Source: Rhizobium sp. PDO1-076 (GTDB lineage: Bacteria; Pseudomonadota; Alphaproteobacteria; Rhizobiales; Rhizobiaceae). From it: a stretch of 54,604 nucleotides of DNA. A program made the translations under genes and the position numbers. The DNA lies in assembly GCF_000247475.1 (NCBI RefSeq), contig NZ_AHZC01000088.1, forward strand, positions 1 through 54,604, read 5' to 3'. This document shows positions 1 through 6,826 of this stretch, in pieces; the first letter of the stretch is position 1; the number at the start of each line of letters is the position of its first letter. The notes under the pieces are model-generated. The model searched no databases. It had not been told where the DNA came from and worked only from the letters and a program-made list of their open reading frames with translations.

Positions 1-919
1 ATCGCGCAGGACTTCCGGCAGGCGGTAGTAGGGAACCGTTGCTCGACAGGTGATGCACATGATGCACGCCGATATAGCCCGTCAGCCAGCGCAGGCCCCA
101 GGGCAGATCATAATGCGAGGCGCCATGCAGGGCCGCATGCTGGAACTGCCAAGCCGGAGGGTTCGACCAATGGGTGTCTTCGAACTGGTGCTGGACGTAG
201 AACAGCCAGATACCCGCGGCTCCCGCCATCAGCACGATCGGCAGATGCACGGCGAGGAAGGGACCCAGACCGACGGCCCAGATGAGGATCGCGGCAAGCA
301 CCACCATGCCGACATTGGTGGCCATGGTCGAAATCCAGGGCAGCGCGCCCGAGCGCATCATGCCGAATGGCAGACGCTGCTTGAGCAGGAAGACCCAGGC
401 CGGGCCGATGCCGAACAGAACCAGCGGATGACGATAGAGGCGATAGAGAAGACGGCCGCGGGCCGGCAGCGCCTTGTATTCGGCAACGGTCAGCGTGGTG
501 ATGTCACCGATACCGCGTTCATCGAGATTGCCGGCCGAAGCATGGTGCTCGGCATGGGCGCGGCGCCAGTAGTCGTAAGGCGTCAGCGTGAAGACGCCGA
601 GAATGCGGCCGGTCCAGTCATCAAACCGGCGGCGGGCGAAAAACGCGCCGTGGCCGCAATCGTGCTGGATGATGAACAGGCGCAGCAGGAAGGCTGCGGC
701 CGGGATGGTCAGGAGCAGGCCCGCCCAGTAGCCGTAGTGCAGAAGCGCCCAGCTGGCGACCCAGAGCAGGACGAAGGCAAGGCAGGTGACGGCCAGCTCG
801 AACGTGCTGCGCTTGAGATTCGGCTGGCGGTATGCGTTGATGATCTTCAGCCACGCCTTGGCGTCGCGGCTGTCGTCAACATCTGGCGTTTCGACGGAGA
901 ATTCCAGAGCCGCACTCAT
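1..919 (-). pseudogene. Fatty acid desaturase, 3' end beyond window, apparent frameshift
   Basis: Membrane di-iron desaturase that would introduce a double bond into membrane acyl chains. Three histidine boxes are visible: HDCGHGAFF near residue 86, HAEHH near 122 and HHVHHL near 286, with hydrophobic segments between them. The start ATG at 919 is preceded by GGAGG at a spacing of 6. After HHVHHLSSN the frame breaks: the family-like continuation PYYRLPEVLRD lies in the next frame, and dropping one C of the CC pair at 36-37 restores it (SSNVPYYRLPEVLRD). The gene is therefore either frameshifted near its end or carries a sequencing error. The remainder lies outside the window. Confidence 0.85.
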
Positions 920-1032
920 GAGCGGCCTCCGATCTCGTGGCTCGCAACAGGCGCACAGGCGGCGGCAGGCGCCGGCTTGGCTGCAGGAGGCGCAAAGTCG
1001 ACACGCGAATTATCGGCAGAATACATCGTCAT
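916..1032 (-). CDS. Possible 38-aa ORF overlapping desaturase start
   Basis: A short Ala/Pro-rich reading frame whose TGA overlaps the desaturase ATG as ATGA, a layout typical of translational coupling. The start (1032, or 1026) has only a weak ribosome binding site, and the desaturase has a good one of its own. I recognise no family. It could be a leader peptide or simply an open frame in the 5' untranslated region. The rest of the 920-1256 interval holds no other convincing gene. Confidence 0.2.
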   Translation of the reverse strand: MTMYSADNSRVDFAPPAAKPAPAAACAPVASHEIGGRS

Positions 1033-1208
1033 AGTGCTTTCAGATCGTCCCGAAACAAGTGCCCCCGGACGGTCACCAGCGCGGGGATAAGCTCCCCTAG
1101 CCTTTTTTGACGGTAAAAGAAACCAATTCCGCTTGCGCAATTAGACGCAGCCGGGGAAATCGGAGGCGGTGCGGGCTGCGGCCAACCGATGAACCACGGT
1201 CAGAAACC

Positions 1209-1230
1209 GGTGGCGCGCCGCCGCGCCACC
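1209..1230 (-). terminator. Hairpin after the 1257-1748 gene
   Basis: Perfect 9-bp stem GGTGGCGCG/CGCGCCACC with a 4-nt loop, about 27 nt past the stop of the minus-strand gene. On that strand it is followed by GGTTTCTG, a weak T tract, so it may be a terminator or only an mRNA-stabilising hairpin. Confidence 0.35.
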
Positions 1231-1242
1231 CGCCTTGATCGC

Positions 1243-1266
1243 CTCAGTTGACCAACTCAGTTGACC
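1243..1266. repeat. 11-bp direct repeat at a gene 3' end
   Basis: CTCAGTTGACC occurs twice (1243-1253 and 1256-1266) separated by AA. The second copy contains the stop codon and last codons of the 1257-1748 gene, so the gene's tail is locally duplicated. Confidence 0.6.
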
Positions 1267-1748
1267 GGCTTGACGGTCGCGAGGATCTTGCCGACTTCCG
1301 GCATGTTCCGGTCTTCGGTCTCCACCGAGGCCCAATAGGTGACGATGGCGATCTTTTCCGCCGACAGGCCGATGATGCCGACGCCAATCGAGACCGGACC
1401 GTCCTTGTCCTTGCCCGACCAGTCGATGGCCTCGAACGGCATGCCGTTCAAGGTATCCTTGCTGTCCTTCTGGGTTGCCGGATCCGGCTCGACACCGTTT
1501 TCGGACAGAAAGTCGAAGACCTGCGTCATCACTTTATCCATGTCGCTGTCGCCGGCGATATCGAAGGAGATGTAGGTGCCACCATCATCGGATGTGGCTT
1601 CGACGCCGTATTCGGTTTCCGACGGCTGCCAGCTGTCGGGAATACTGACGGTCGCCACCGGCGCGTCGGAGGGGAAGGAAAACTCGCCCGCGAGGGACGT
1701 GGCGGCGGAGATCAGCAGCATGGCTGTCGCGGCAAGAAATTTCTGCAT
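1257..1748 (-). CDS. Secreted/periplasmic hypothetical protein, 163 aa
   Basis: The N-terminus is a clear Sec signal peptide (Met-Gln-Lys, hydrophobic Leu/Ala core, cleavage probably after SLAG or LAGEF). The mature part is about 140 residues, acidic, with no cysteine pair or catalytic motif that I can name. It is a single gene with no close partner on its strand; a hairpin follows it at 1209-1230. The role is unknown and the protein is likely periplasmic. Confidence 0.75.
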   Translation of the reverse strand: MQKFLAATAMLLISAATSLAGEFSFPSDAPVATVSIPDSWQPSETEYGVEATSDDGGTYISFDIAGDSDMDKVMTQVFDFLSENGVEPDPATQKDSKDTLNGMPFEAIDWSGKDKDGPVSIGVGIIGLSAEKIAIVTYWASVETEDRNMPEVGKILATVKPVN

Positions 1749-2043
1749 CGGATATGGCCTGTTGATAGCGTTTTATGGATGTGCACACCCGGATCGACCG
1801 GGCGATCTCGGCGTTGCGCGCAGCTTCCTGTAGCAGGTGGCTGTCAGAATCGTTGTACTGTTTCTGCGGAAGACGGCGTGCGGATGCGCAATTGTGGTGA
1901 CAGGCCAAACAACCAGGGATCGGTGGCAGATGCATCACCTCGCCGGGCCGCAGGGCAGAAAGAATCCGGCGGCGCTCAAACGGTATTTCCTATGAAAACA
2001 GGCCGTTCGCCGGGATTTATCCCTGTATGATGCATGCTGGCGC

Positions 2044-2063
2044 AGGGCCGTTGGGCCTTTTTT
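2044..2063 (+). terminator. Orphan plus-strand terminator-like hairpin
   Basis: Stem AGGGCC/GGGCCT-type (6 bp including one G-T pair, loop GTTG) followed by TTTTC. There is no plus-strand gene upstream in this interval, so it either ends an unannotated short transcript or is fortuitous. The cspA promoter begins at 2064, right after it. Confidence 0.4.
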
Positions 2064-2091
2064 CTTGTGTTTGACAGCTGGCAGTCTATAT
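2064..2091 (+). promoter_or_regulatory. Candidate cspA promoter
   Basis: CTTGTG, 16-nt spacer, CTATAT resembles the alphaproteobacterial housekeeping promoter (CTTGAC/CTATAT type). Transcription from about 2098 would give a roughly 120-nt 5' leader before the cspA ATG, as is common for cold-shock genes whose leaders fold in a temperature-dependent way. Confidence 0.4.
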
Positions 2092-2217
2092 TGCGCCCAT
2101 CGAAGATTGCTAGTGACCTTTGTCTACGCGCCAGCGGCGCACGCCAGATTTCCTCTCAAGATCGATAGGCCGGTCGAATATCTCTCCGGTTAGTCCAACG
2201 ATTGAAAGGAAATCGTT

Positions 2218-2427
2218 ATGAGCACAGGTACCGTTAAGTGGTTCAACAGCACCAAGGGCTTCGGCTTCATCCAGCCTGACGAAGGTTCTGCCGACGTTTT
2301 CGTTCATATCTCTGCCGTCGAACGTTCGGGCATGCGCGAGCTGACCGAAGGCCAGAAGGTCGAGTACGAAATCGTCAAGGACAAGCGCACGGGCAAGAGC
2401 TCTGCCGACAACCTTCGCGCCGCTTGA
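2218..2427 (+). CDS. cspA: Cold shock protein, CspA family
   Basis: A 69-residue single-stranded nucleic acid binding OB-fold protein acting as an RNA chaperone or transcription antiterminator in the cytoplasm. It has the full family length and both RNA-binding motifs: KGFGFI (RNP1) and VFVHI (RNP2), preceded by the typical TGTVKWFN start. The ribosome binding site is AAAGGAA upstream of ATG 2218. An intrinsic terminator follows at 2489, and rpsU lies downstream, an order common in rhizobia. The long leader suggests post-transcriptional control. Confidence 0.95.
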   Translation: MSTGTVKWFNSTKGFGFIQPDEGSADVFVHISAVERSGMRELTEGQKVEYEIVKDKRTGKSSADNLRAA

Positions 2428-2488
2428 TTTTGTCGCTCGCCCTGTCGACCACGGAATTTCCGAAACGGTCGGCTGAGTGACAGGAAGA

Positions 2489-2515
2489 GGTCGGGTTTTC
2501 CCGGCCTTTTTATTG
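2489..2515 (+). terminator. Intrinsic terminator of cspA
   Basis: Seven-pair stem GGTCGGG/CCCGGCC (one T-G pair), TTTT loop, then TTTTTATTGTTTT. Well placed 60 nt after the cspA stop. Confidence 0.8.
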
Positions 2516-2651
2516 TTTTCGGCCGAAAGGCCATTTTCAGCGATTTCGGCACTTTTCCGGGATCTTTCGAGGGGAATGGCGCATCTGCCGTTCATCCCCA
2601 TATTCCGTCCATTCAAACTCGCGGGCTCTCAGGCCCGGAAAGGAAGCGAAT

Positions 2652-2891
2652 TTGCAAGTCCTCGTCCGAGATAACAATGTCGACCAAGCCCTGCGCGTTC
2701 TCAAGAAGAAGATGCAGCGCGAAGGCCTGTTCCGTGAAATGAAGACCCGCAGCGCTTATGAGAAGCCTTCGGAAAAGCGCACGCGCGAAAAGGCTGAAGC
2801 CATTCGTCGCCAGCGCAAGCTACAGCGCAAGAAGCTGCAGCGCGAAGGCCTGCTGCCGGCGCCGAAGAAGGTTCTGCGTCCCGCCCGCTAA
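2652..2891 (+). CDS. rpsU: 30S ribosomal protein S21
   Basis: Small basic protein of the 30S subunit platform, involved in initiation and mRNA binding. It starts [19 protein letters not shown], the classic S21 N-terminus, and continues with a Lys/Arg-rich helix and the short C-terminal extension (GLLPAPKK) usual in alphaproteobacteria; 79 residues. The start is TTG at 2652 with AGGAAGCG just upstream; no ATG is available at that position. The gene follows cspA and precedes a small coiled-coil ORF. Confidence 0.95.
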   Translation: MQVLVRDNNVDQALRVLKKKMQREGLFREMKTRSAYEKPSEKRTREKAEAIRRQRKLQRKKLQREGLLPAPKKVLRPAR

Positions 2892-2904
2892 AGGGCCATG
2901 GGTT

Positions 2905-2929
2905 CGGGCGCGCACCTCTGGCGCGCCCG
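2905..2929 (+). terminator. Hairpin downstream of rpsU
   Basis: Perfect 9-bp stem CGGGCGCGC/GCGCGCCCG with a 7-nt loop, 14 nt after the rpsU stop. No T tract follows, so it may be an mRNA end-protecting hairpin and not a true terminator. Confidence 0.4.
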
Positions 2930-2980
2930 CCGCTGCCTGTCTCCCAGGTCGGCATCCACTCAAGAAGCAACCCATCCCGA

Positions 2981-3046
2981 ATGACGACCTATACCGTGGA
3001 GGCCGAAAACATGACGGCCCATACCGTGGAGGAAGGACGGATATGA
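2981..3046 (+). CDS. Possible 21-codon mini-ORF, tandemly duplicated
   Basis: ATG at 2981 opens a 21-codon frame made of two near-copies of a 10-residue unit (MTTYTVEAEN, then MTAHTVEEGR). Its TGA overlaps the ATG of the following gene as ATGA. The two 30-nt units (2981-3010, 3011-3040) match at 20 of their first 22 bases and each carries GTGGAGG, a ribosome-binding-site-like string. It could be a coupled leader ORF or just a duplicated translation initiation region. Confidence 0.3.
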   Translation: MTTYTVEAENMTAHTVEEGRI

Positions 3047-3276
3047 CAGCGACCAAGGACAAATTCTTCAAGCCCGAGAAAATCGCCGCCCAGGACAAGG
3101 CGACGACCACCGACAGCGCCGCGCGCGCGATCATCGAGCAGGAAGTCAAGCAACGCGACCGCAAGACCGAAGCGCTTCGGGCGCTTCGCATGCAGCGTGA
3201 AGCCGAGCAGGCCGTCGCACCGCCGGCACCGAAAAAAACCCGCGCGCCGCGCAAGGTTGCCGTCACCAAAGCATAA
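3043..3276 (+). CDS. Small charged coiled-coil protein, 77 aa
   Basis: A hydrophilic, Lys/Glu/Arg-rich protein with a probable central helix (about residues 25-60) and an Ala/Pro/Lys-rich tail ending in KKTRAPRK. No signal peptide or membrane segment is seen. The start ATG 3043 has GGAGGAAGG upstream and overlaps the stop of the mini-ORF. Similar small proteins are common beside rpsU in rhizobia to my knowledge, but the function is not known; the basic tail could contact nucleic acid. Confidence 0.7.
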   Translation: MTATKDKFFKPEKIAAQDKATTTDSAARAIIEQEVKQRDRKTEALRALRMQREAEQAVAPPAPKKTRAPRKVAVTKA

Positions 3277-3694
3277 TGCCGACCGGCCCATTTGCGGTCC
3301 TGCCGTCGGGCTGCGCCTTTCGCATCGGGCGCGTTTTTCCAGATATCCGACCGTGTTCGATCCCGCCGACAGTTGCGTCTCGCCTGTCGGGCAAGCAAGT
3401 GTTTGCTCCTTGCCGGTGTCCCCCTCGTCCGAATGTTGCGCCTTGCCTCTCATGAGGCTGCCTGCGCGGCTGCCCCTCATCCGGCTGCCGCCACCTTCTC
3501 CCCGCAGGCGGGGAGAAGGACGGGTTTGGCCGGCGCTTCACAAACGTCTCCGTCCTCTCTCCCCGCCTGCGGGGAGAGGGTCAGGGTGAGGGGCTGGCCC
3601 GAGGAGAGCGGCAAGCGGCAAGGCAAGCAGCAAACGGCAAGGGCCGGCGCCAGCAGCCAGGCTGTGCGCAGACGGCCAGGCCCGGCAAAAGCCG
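3277..3694. other. Intergenic region between convergent genes
   Basis: 418 bp dominated by a palindromic mosaic element (3472-3594). No coding frame with a start signal or recognisable protein is visible outside it; the stretch from 3595 to 3694 shows nothing further. Confidence 0.6.
3472..3594. repeat. Rhizobial palindromic intergenic element (RIME-like)
   Basis: Bounded by GCCCCTCA (3472-3479) and TGAGGGGC (3587-3594). Contains two strong hairpins: CCTTCTCCCCGC/GCGGGGAGAAGG (3494-3519, 12 bp perfect) and CTCTCCCCGC/GCGGGGAGAG (3557-3578). No coding capacity. Same family type as the elements at 20.4, 21.4, 22.7, 31.0 and 48.7 kb. Confidence 0.75.
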
Positions 3695-4480
3695 TTAGCG
3701 CTTGGGCGCGACCAAGGCGAAATAGGCACCCTGGGGGTCGATGGCCTGGATGATCCAGGCGGGACCGGGGACTTCCATCGGTTCCTGGATCACCGTGCCA
3801 CCGGCTTTCGTCACCCGCGCGACAGCCGTGTCGATCGCGTCGACATTGACGTAGTAGCCCCAGCAGGGGAGCGGCACCTCGGCAGGTTTGGTCATCATGC
3901 CGCCAATCACTTGGTCGTCCTTGCGGAACAGCTGGTATACGCCCATTGGCCCCATGTCGACGGCGGTATCCTTTTGCCAGCCGAAGATTCCCGAATAGAA
4001 ATCGAAGGCTTCCGTGCCGTTGCGCGCCATCAGTTCGCGCCAGCCGAAGGTGCCGGGCGTATCGGGGGCCGGCTCGGGCGGCACACCACCGGCCGGAATG
4101 ATCGGCGTCATCACGGCAAGGACTGCACCCTGCGGATCGGCAAGCACGGCGAAGCGGCCGACACCATGGATGTCGATCGGGCCATGGACCACCTTGCCGC
4201 CATCGCTGACGAAGTGATCCGCAACCCGGTCGACATTGTCGACGGCAACATATCCGGTCCAGTTCGAGGGAATGCCGCGGGCCTTTACCTCATCGGTCAG
4301 CGGCAGCATGCCGGCCACACCCATTTCGGAACCGGCAATCGACAGGATCGTGTAGTTCATGTCCGGCATGCCGCTGTCCTTGGCGGTCCAGCCGGCAACC
4401 TCGCCATAAAATTTTGCCGCCCCAGCGGTGTCGCTGGTCATCAGTTCATACCAGATAAACTTGCCGTGCATGCTGTGCAT
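3695..4480 (-). CDS. Two-domain VOC (glyoxalase/bleomycin-resistance) family protein
   Basis: A 261-residue cytoplasmic protein with two tandem VOC modules (about residues 5-125 and 135-260), each beginning with a WYELMT or WRELMA strand and containing F-Y-x-x-x-x-GW. The ATG at 4480 is preceded by AGGGAGA. It lies 22 nt after the DUF1579 gene and is the last gene of a minus-strand set DUF899-DUF1579-VOC. VOC proteins of this kind bind metal or small hydrophobic ligands; the substrate is unknown here. Confidence 0.85.
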   Translation of the reverse strand: MHSMHGKFIWYELMTSDTAGAAKFYGEVAGWTAKDSGMPDMNYTILSIAGSEMGVAGMLPLTDEVKARGIPSNWTGYVAVDNVDRVADHFVSDGGKVVHGPIDIHGVGRFAVLADPQGAVLAVMTPIIPAGGVPPEPAPDTPGTFGWRELMARNGTEAFDFYSGIFGWQKDTAVDMGPMGVYQLFRKDDQVIGGMMTKPAEVPLPCWGYYVNVDAIDTAVARVTKAGGTVIQEPMEVPGPAWIIQAIDPQGAYFALVAPKR

Positions 4481-4502
4481 GGTGTTCTCCCTGTGGGCCG
4501 CT

Positions 4503-4991
4503 TCAGGCGCGGCGCTTGCTTTCGCTGGTCATGAAAACGTGGAAACTGCCATCCGGCTTGCGGACGCTGCCGGAGAACGACCGGTGATCGTCATCATGGA
4601 AATGTATGACATCGCGGTAGACCTCCGTCCTTGACGGGTCTTCGAACGACGGCCCCTCCGCCTCCAGCACGAGCGTTTGACCTTCGTCCTCGACCCAGCC
4701 CTTGTAGACCCAGAGCTTGTCCATCATAGACCCGATCCAGGTTCCAACATAGTGCCCGAGACGGGGATCATAGCCAAGTGTCATGATCATCGAAGATCGG
4801 CTGCCATCTCCCATGCCACCCTCGCCTTCCGAGATCACCCAAAGGCCGCCGATCGAACGAACGGTCTCCGTCCAGACCTTGTCCGGATCATTGGCGTCAT
4901 AGTCCTTGTGACCGGTGGAACTGGTATAGATCCAGTCGCCAAGGAGCCTGTCGAGAAAGCGATGTTCTTCACGCGGCTTTGCAAATTCCAT
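4503..4991 (-). CDS. DUF1579 family protein
   Basis: A 162-residue soluble protein resembling the DUF1579 family (calycin-like beta-barrel): HRFLDRLLGDW near the N-terminus, then G-D-x-x-LGYDP and YVGTWIGSMM. An upstream in-frame ATG at 5024 exists, but ATG 4991 has GGGAGGAA eight bases before it and is the better start. It is the second gene in the DUF899-DUF1579-VOC group. The biochemical role of the family is not established. Confidence 0.85.
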   Translation of the reverse strand: MEFAKPREEHRFLDRLLGDWIYTSSTGHKDYDANDPDKVWTETVRSIGGLWVISEGEGGMGDGSRSSMIMTLGYDPRLGHYVGTWIGSMMDKLWVYKGWVEDEGQTLVLEAEGPSFEDPSRTEVYRDVIHFHDDDHRSFSGSVRKPDGSFHVFMTSESKRRA

Positions 4992-5023
4992 GATGAATTC
5001 CTCCCATTGCGGAAAATGCATCA

Positions 5024-5044
5024 CCGATGAAATGCGTTCATCGG
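5024..5044. promoter_or_regulatory. Perfect inverted repeat between DUF899 and DUF1579 genes
   Basis: CCGATGAA-ATGCG-TTCATCGG, 8-bp arms and a 5-nt loop, in the 124-nt gap between two genes read leftward. It could form an RNA hairpin that sets relative expression, or act as an internal operator. There is no T tract beside it. Confidence 0.45.
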
Positions 5045-5115
5045 CAATGCACTTTGCGTTTGCGGTTGATGCCGTTCGAGATGCAGATCCAGGCTTGCAG
5101 CCTTGCCAGCAAGCG

Positions 5116-5844
5116 TCAGTGGCAACTGGCGGCGGCCACCGGCTTCTGTTCGTATTCGTCCTTGCGCTTGACGAAACTCAGCGTCGAGGTCTCGTTGCGG
5201 CCGAGCGGAGCAGCGTCGAGCATCATCAGCGCGCCGAGCCCTTCTTCGCCACCCCGGGCATATTGCGAATAGGTGTGGAAGATCTCGCCTTTTTCGTTGC
5301 GATAGAAGCTCGACAGACCGGGCAGCTCATCATGGGCATCTTCGTGCGGTGTTTCGCGGAAATTGTAGAAGACGCTGCCGGATTCCAGCTGTTCGGGCGT
5401 GAACGAGACGTGGAAGTCGAAATTGAAATCGCTGCCGAAGGACGAGACCCAGGGAAACTGCCAGTTCATCCGGCGCTTGTAGGCCTCGATCTTGTCGAGC
5501 GGCGCACGCGAGACGCAGACGAATGTGACGTCGTGATTGTTGAGATGCGGCAACATGCCATCGATGTGATCGGCAAAGAACGAGCAGCCGGGGCAGCCGG
5601 CATCCCAGTCCGGACCGAACATGAAATGATAGATCTCAAGCTGGCTGCGTCCGTCGAACAGGTCGGCAAGGCTTCTTGGGCCGGCCGGCGTGTCGAAGAC
5701 ATAGTCCTTGTCGACCCTGACCCAGGGCAGAGCGAGACGCTCGGCATTCACCTTGTCACGCAGGCGGGTCATCTGCTTTTCACTCGCCAGCAGCGCCTTG
5801 CGGGCGTCCAGCCACTCCTCACGCGATACGACAGAATGTTCCAT
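5116..5844 (-). CDS. DUF899 family thioredoxin-like protein
   Basis: A 242-residue cytoplasmic protein with DUF899 (thioredoxin-like fold) features: VDKDYVFD, LADLFDGRSQLEIYHFMFGPDW, then CPGCSFFADH with a CxxC pair near residue 84, and a final domain with HTYSQYARG. It is the first gene of the minus-strand set and divergent from a MarR regulator across 49 bp that hold a palindromic operator. Redox or stress function is inferred from the fold only. Confidence 0.88.
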   Translation of the reverse strand: MEHSVVSREEWLDARKALLASEKQMTRLRDKVNAERLALPWVRVDKDYVFDTPAGPRSLADLFDGRSQLEIYHFMFGPDWDAGCPGCSFFADHIDGMLPHLNNHDVTFVCVSRAPLDKIEAYKRRMNWQFPWVSSFGSDFNFDFHVSFTPEQLESGSVFYNFRETPHEDAHDELPGLSSFYRNEKGEIFHTYSQYARGGEEGLGALMMLDAAPLGRNETSTLSFVKRKDEYEQKPVAAASCH

Positions 5845-5858
5845 TTCCTCGTCCTCCT

Positions 5859-5888
5859 CTTGACTTTTACGTTGATATCAACATAAAT
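5859..5888 (+). promoter_or_regulatory. MarR promoter with operator filling the spacer
   Basis: CTTGAC (5859-5864), 17-nt spacer, CATAAA (5882-5887). The spacer contains the perfect palindrome GTTGATATCAAC (5871-5882), extended imperfectly to 5867-5886 (TTAC/ATAA flanks). Transcription would begin close to 5894, which is the A of the MarR ATG, and no ribosome binding site is seen. A bound dimer would block both this promoter and the divergent DUF899 promoter. Confidence 0.6.
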
Positions 5889-5893
5889 AGCAT

Positions 5894-6340
5894 ATGTCAA
5901 ATCCCACGCCGATTCCCTATTCGACCACCATCCATATCCGTGACTCGTGCCTGTGCCTGCATGCGCAACGCGCTGCGCGCGCGCTGGCCCGCCGCTTCGA
6001 CACGGCGCTGAAGGCCCTTGGCCTGACCAACCAGCAATTTTCCCTGATGATGGCGCTGAACCGGCCGGAACCGCCGCCGATGGGGCCTGTCGCCAGACTG
6101 CTGGCCATGGACCGCACGACGCTGACGGCGGCGCTCAAACCACTGGAGCGACGCGGCTGGATCACGGTGGAACCCGACCCGAAGGACAAACGCGGGCGGC
6201 GGCTGAGACTGACGCCGGACGGCACCGCCGTGCTTTCCGCCGCCGTGCCGATCTGGCGTGCGGTGCATGCCGATATCGAGGCGGAACTGACCGTGGATTC
6301 AGATGTGCTGCGCCAGGGCATGCTGGAGGTCAGCGTCTAG
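5894..6340 (+). CDS. MarR family transcriptional regulator (DUF899 operon)
   Basis: A 148-residue winged-helix dimeric regulator. The helix-turn-helix and wing are visible at LARLLAMDRTTLTAALKPLERRGW and the basic KDKRGRRLRLT. An N-terminal pair of cysteines (residues 19 and 21, CLCLHAQ) could be a redox switch. It is divergent from DUF899-DUF1579-VOC, which it probably represses together with itself through the palindrome at 5871-5882. No Shine-Dalgarno precedes the ATG, so the transcript may be leaderless. Confidence 0.88.
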   Translation: MSNPTPIPYSTTIHIRDSCLCLHAQRAARALARRFDTALKALGLTNQQFSLMMALNRPEPPPMGPVARLLAMDRTTLTAALKPLERRGWITVEPDPKDKRGRRLRLTPDGTAVLSAAVPIWRAVHADIEAELTVDSDVLRQGMLEVSV

Positions 6341-6460
6341 GCGGCGCTGTTCACGCAGCCTAAATGGTAGCAGCCCGCAACCTCCCTCGATTCAGAAGCA
6401 GGAAGATCGACAGGAGAATCACGCCGATGTATATCGGCCGGATCATTGTCGTGAGAAATA

Positions 6461-6763
6461 TTGATGAACGTATTGGGGACCGTATTTATCGCCGCACTCT
6501 CCAGCATAGTCACAGTGCTTGCATTTGAAGCGGCCCAAACGAGGCGCGAAAACAAGGTCTCCAGCAGCTGGATGCCGGTAGGTACTCTGCTACTCGTTTC
6601 ACGCTCCACTTCTTGCCCGACCGGCTGGAATAGTCGAGCATCGGTCTTGGCAAATCTCGACTACGAAACCAGCGACGATTTTTCCCTTCAGGATTTTGAC
6701 TACGTGGTTAGCACAGAGAACCCACAGATTGTTCGCTTGCGAACCTGCCAAAAAGCCGACTGA
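6461..6763 (+). CDS. Small orphan protein with N-terminal hydrophobic segment
   Basis: A 100-residue frame (TTG 6461, or ATG 6464) with a hydrophobic N-terminal stretch (about residues 4-22, signal anchor or peptide), then SSSWMPVGTLLLVSR and a CPTGWNS motif that loosely recalls PxGW strings of tail-fibre collar regions. Base composition is more A/T-rich than the neighbours. It sits between a MarR gene and a toxin-antitoxin pair, suggesting acquired DNA. I cannot assign a family, and it may not be expressed. Confidence 0.45.
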   Translation: MMNVLGTVFIAALSSIVTVLAFEAAQTRRENKVSSSWMPVGTLLLVSRSTSCPTGWNSRASVLANLDYETSDDFSLQDFDYVVSTENPQIVRLRTCQKAD

Positions 6764-6826
6764 GGTGCAGCTGCCGGATCTACTAGCAGTGCTTATGTAG
6801 ATCAGATCCTTAGCGGGCGGTGGATC

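Larger units (their letters stand above)
1749..2217. other. Intergenic region upstream of cspA
   Basis: 469 bp without a supported gene. It holds the start region of the minus-strand secreted protein, a plus-strand terminator-like hairpin at 2044-2063 that belongs to no visible gene, and the cspA promoter with a long 5' untranslated region. A 12-codon ORF (2003-2030 region, ending PGFIPV) precedes the hairpin, but nothing further supports it. Confidence 0.6.

Noticed and set aside
6461..6763. Phage tail-fibre gene
   Set aside because: Only a CPTGW string is suggestive; there are no other phage genes nearby and the protein has a signal anchor.
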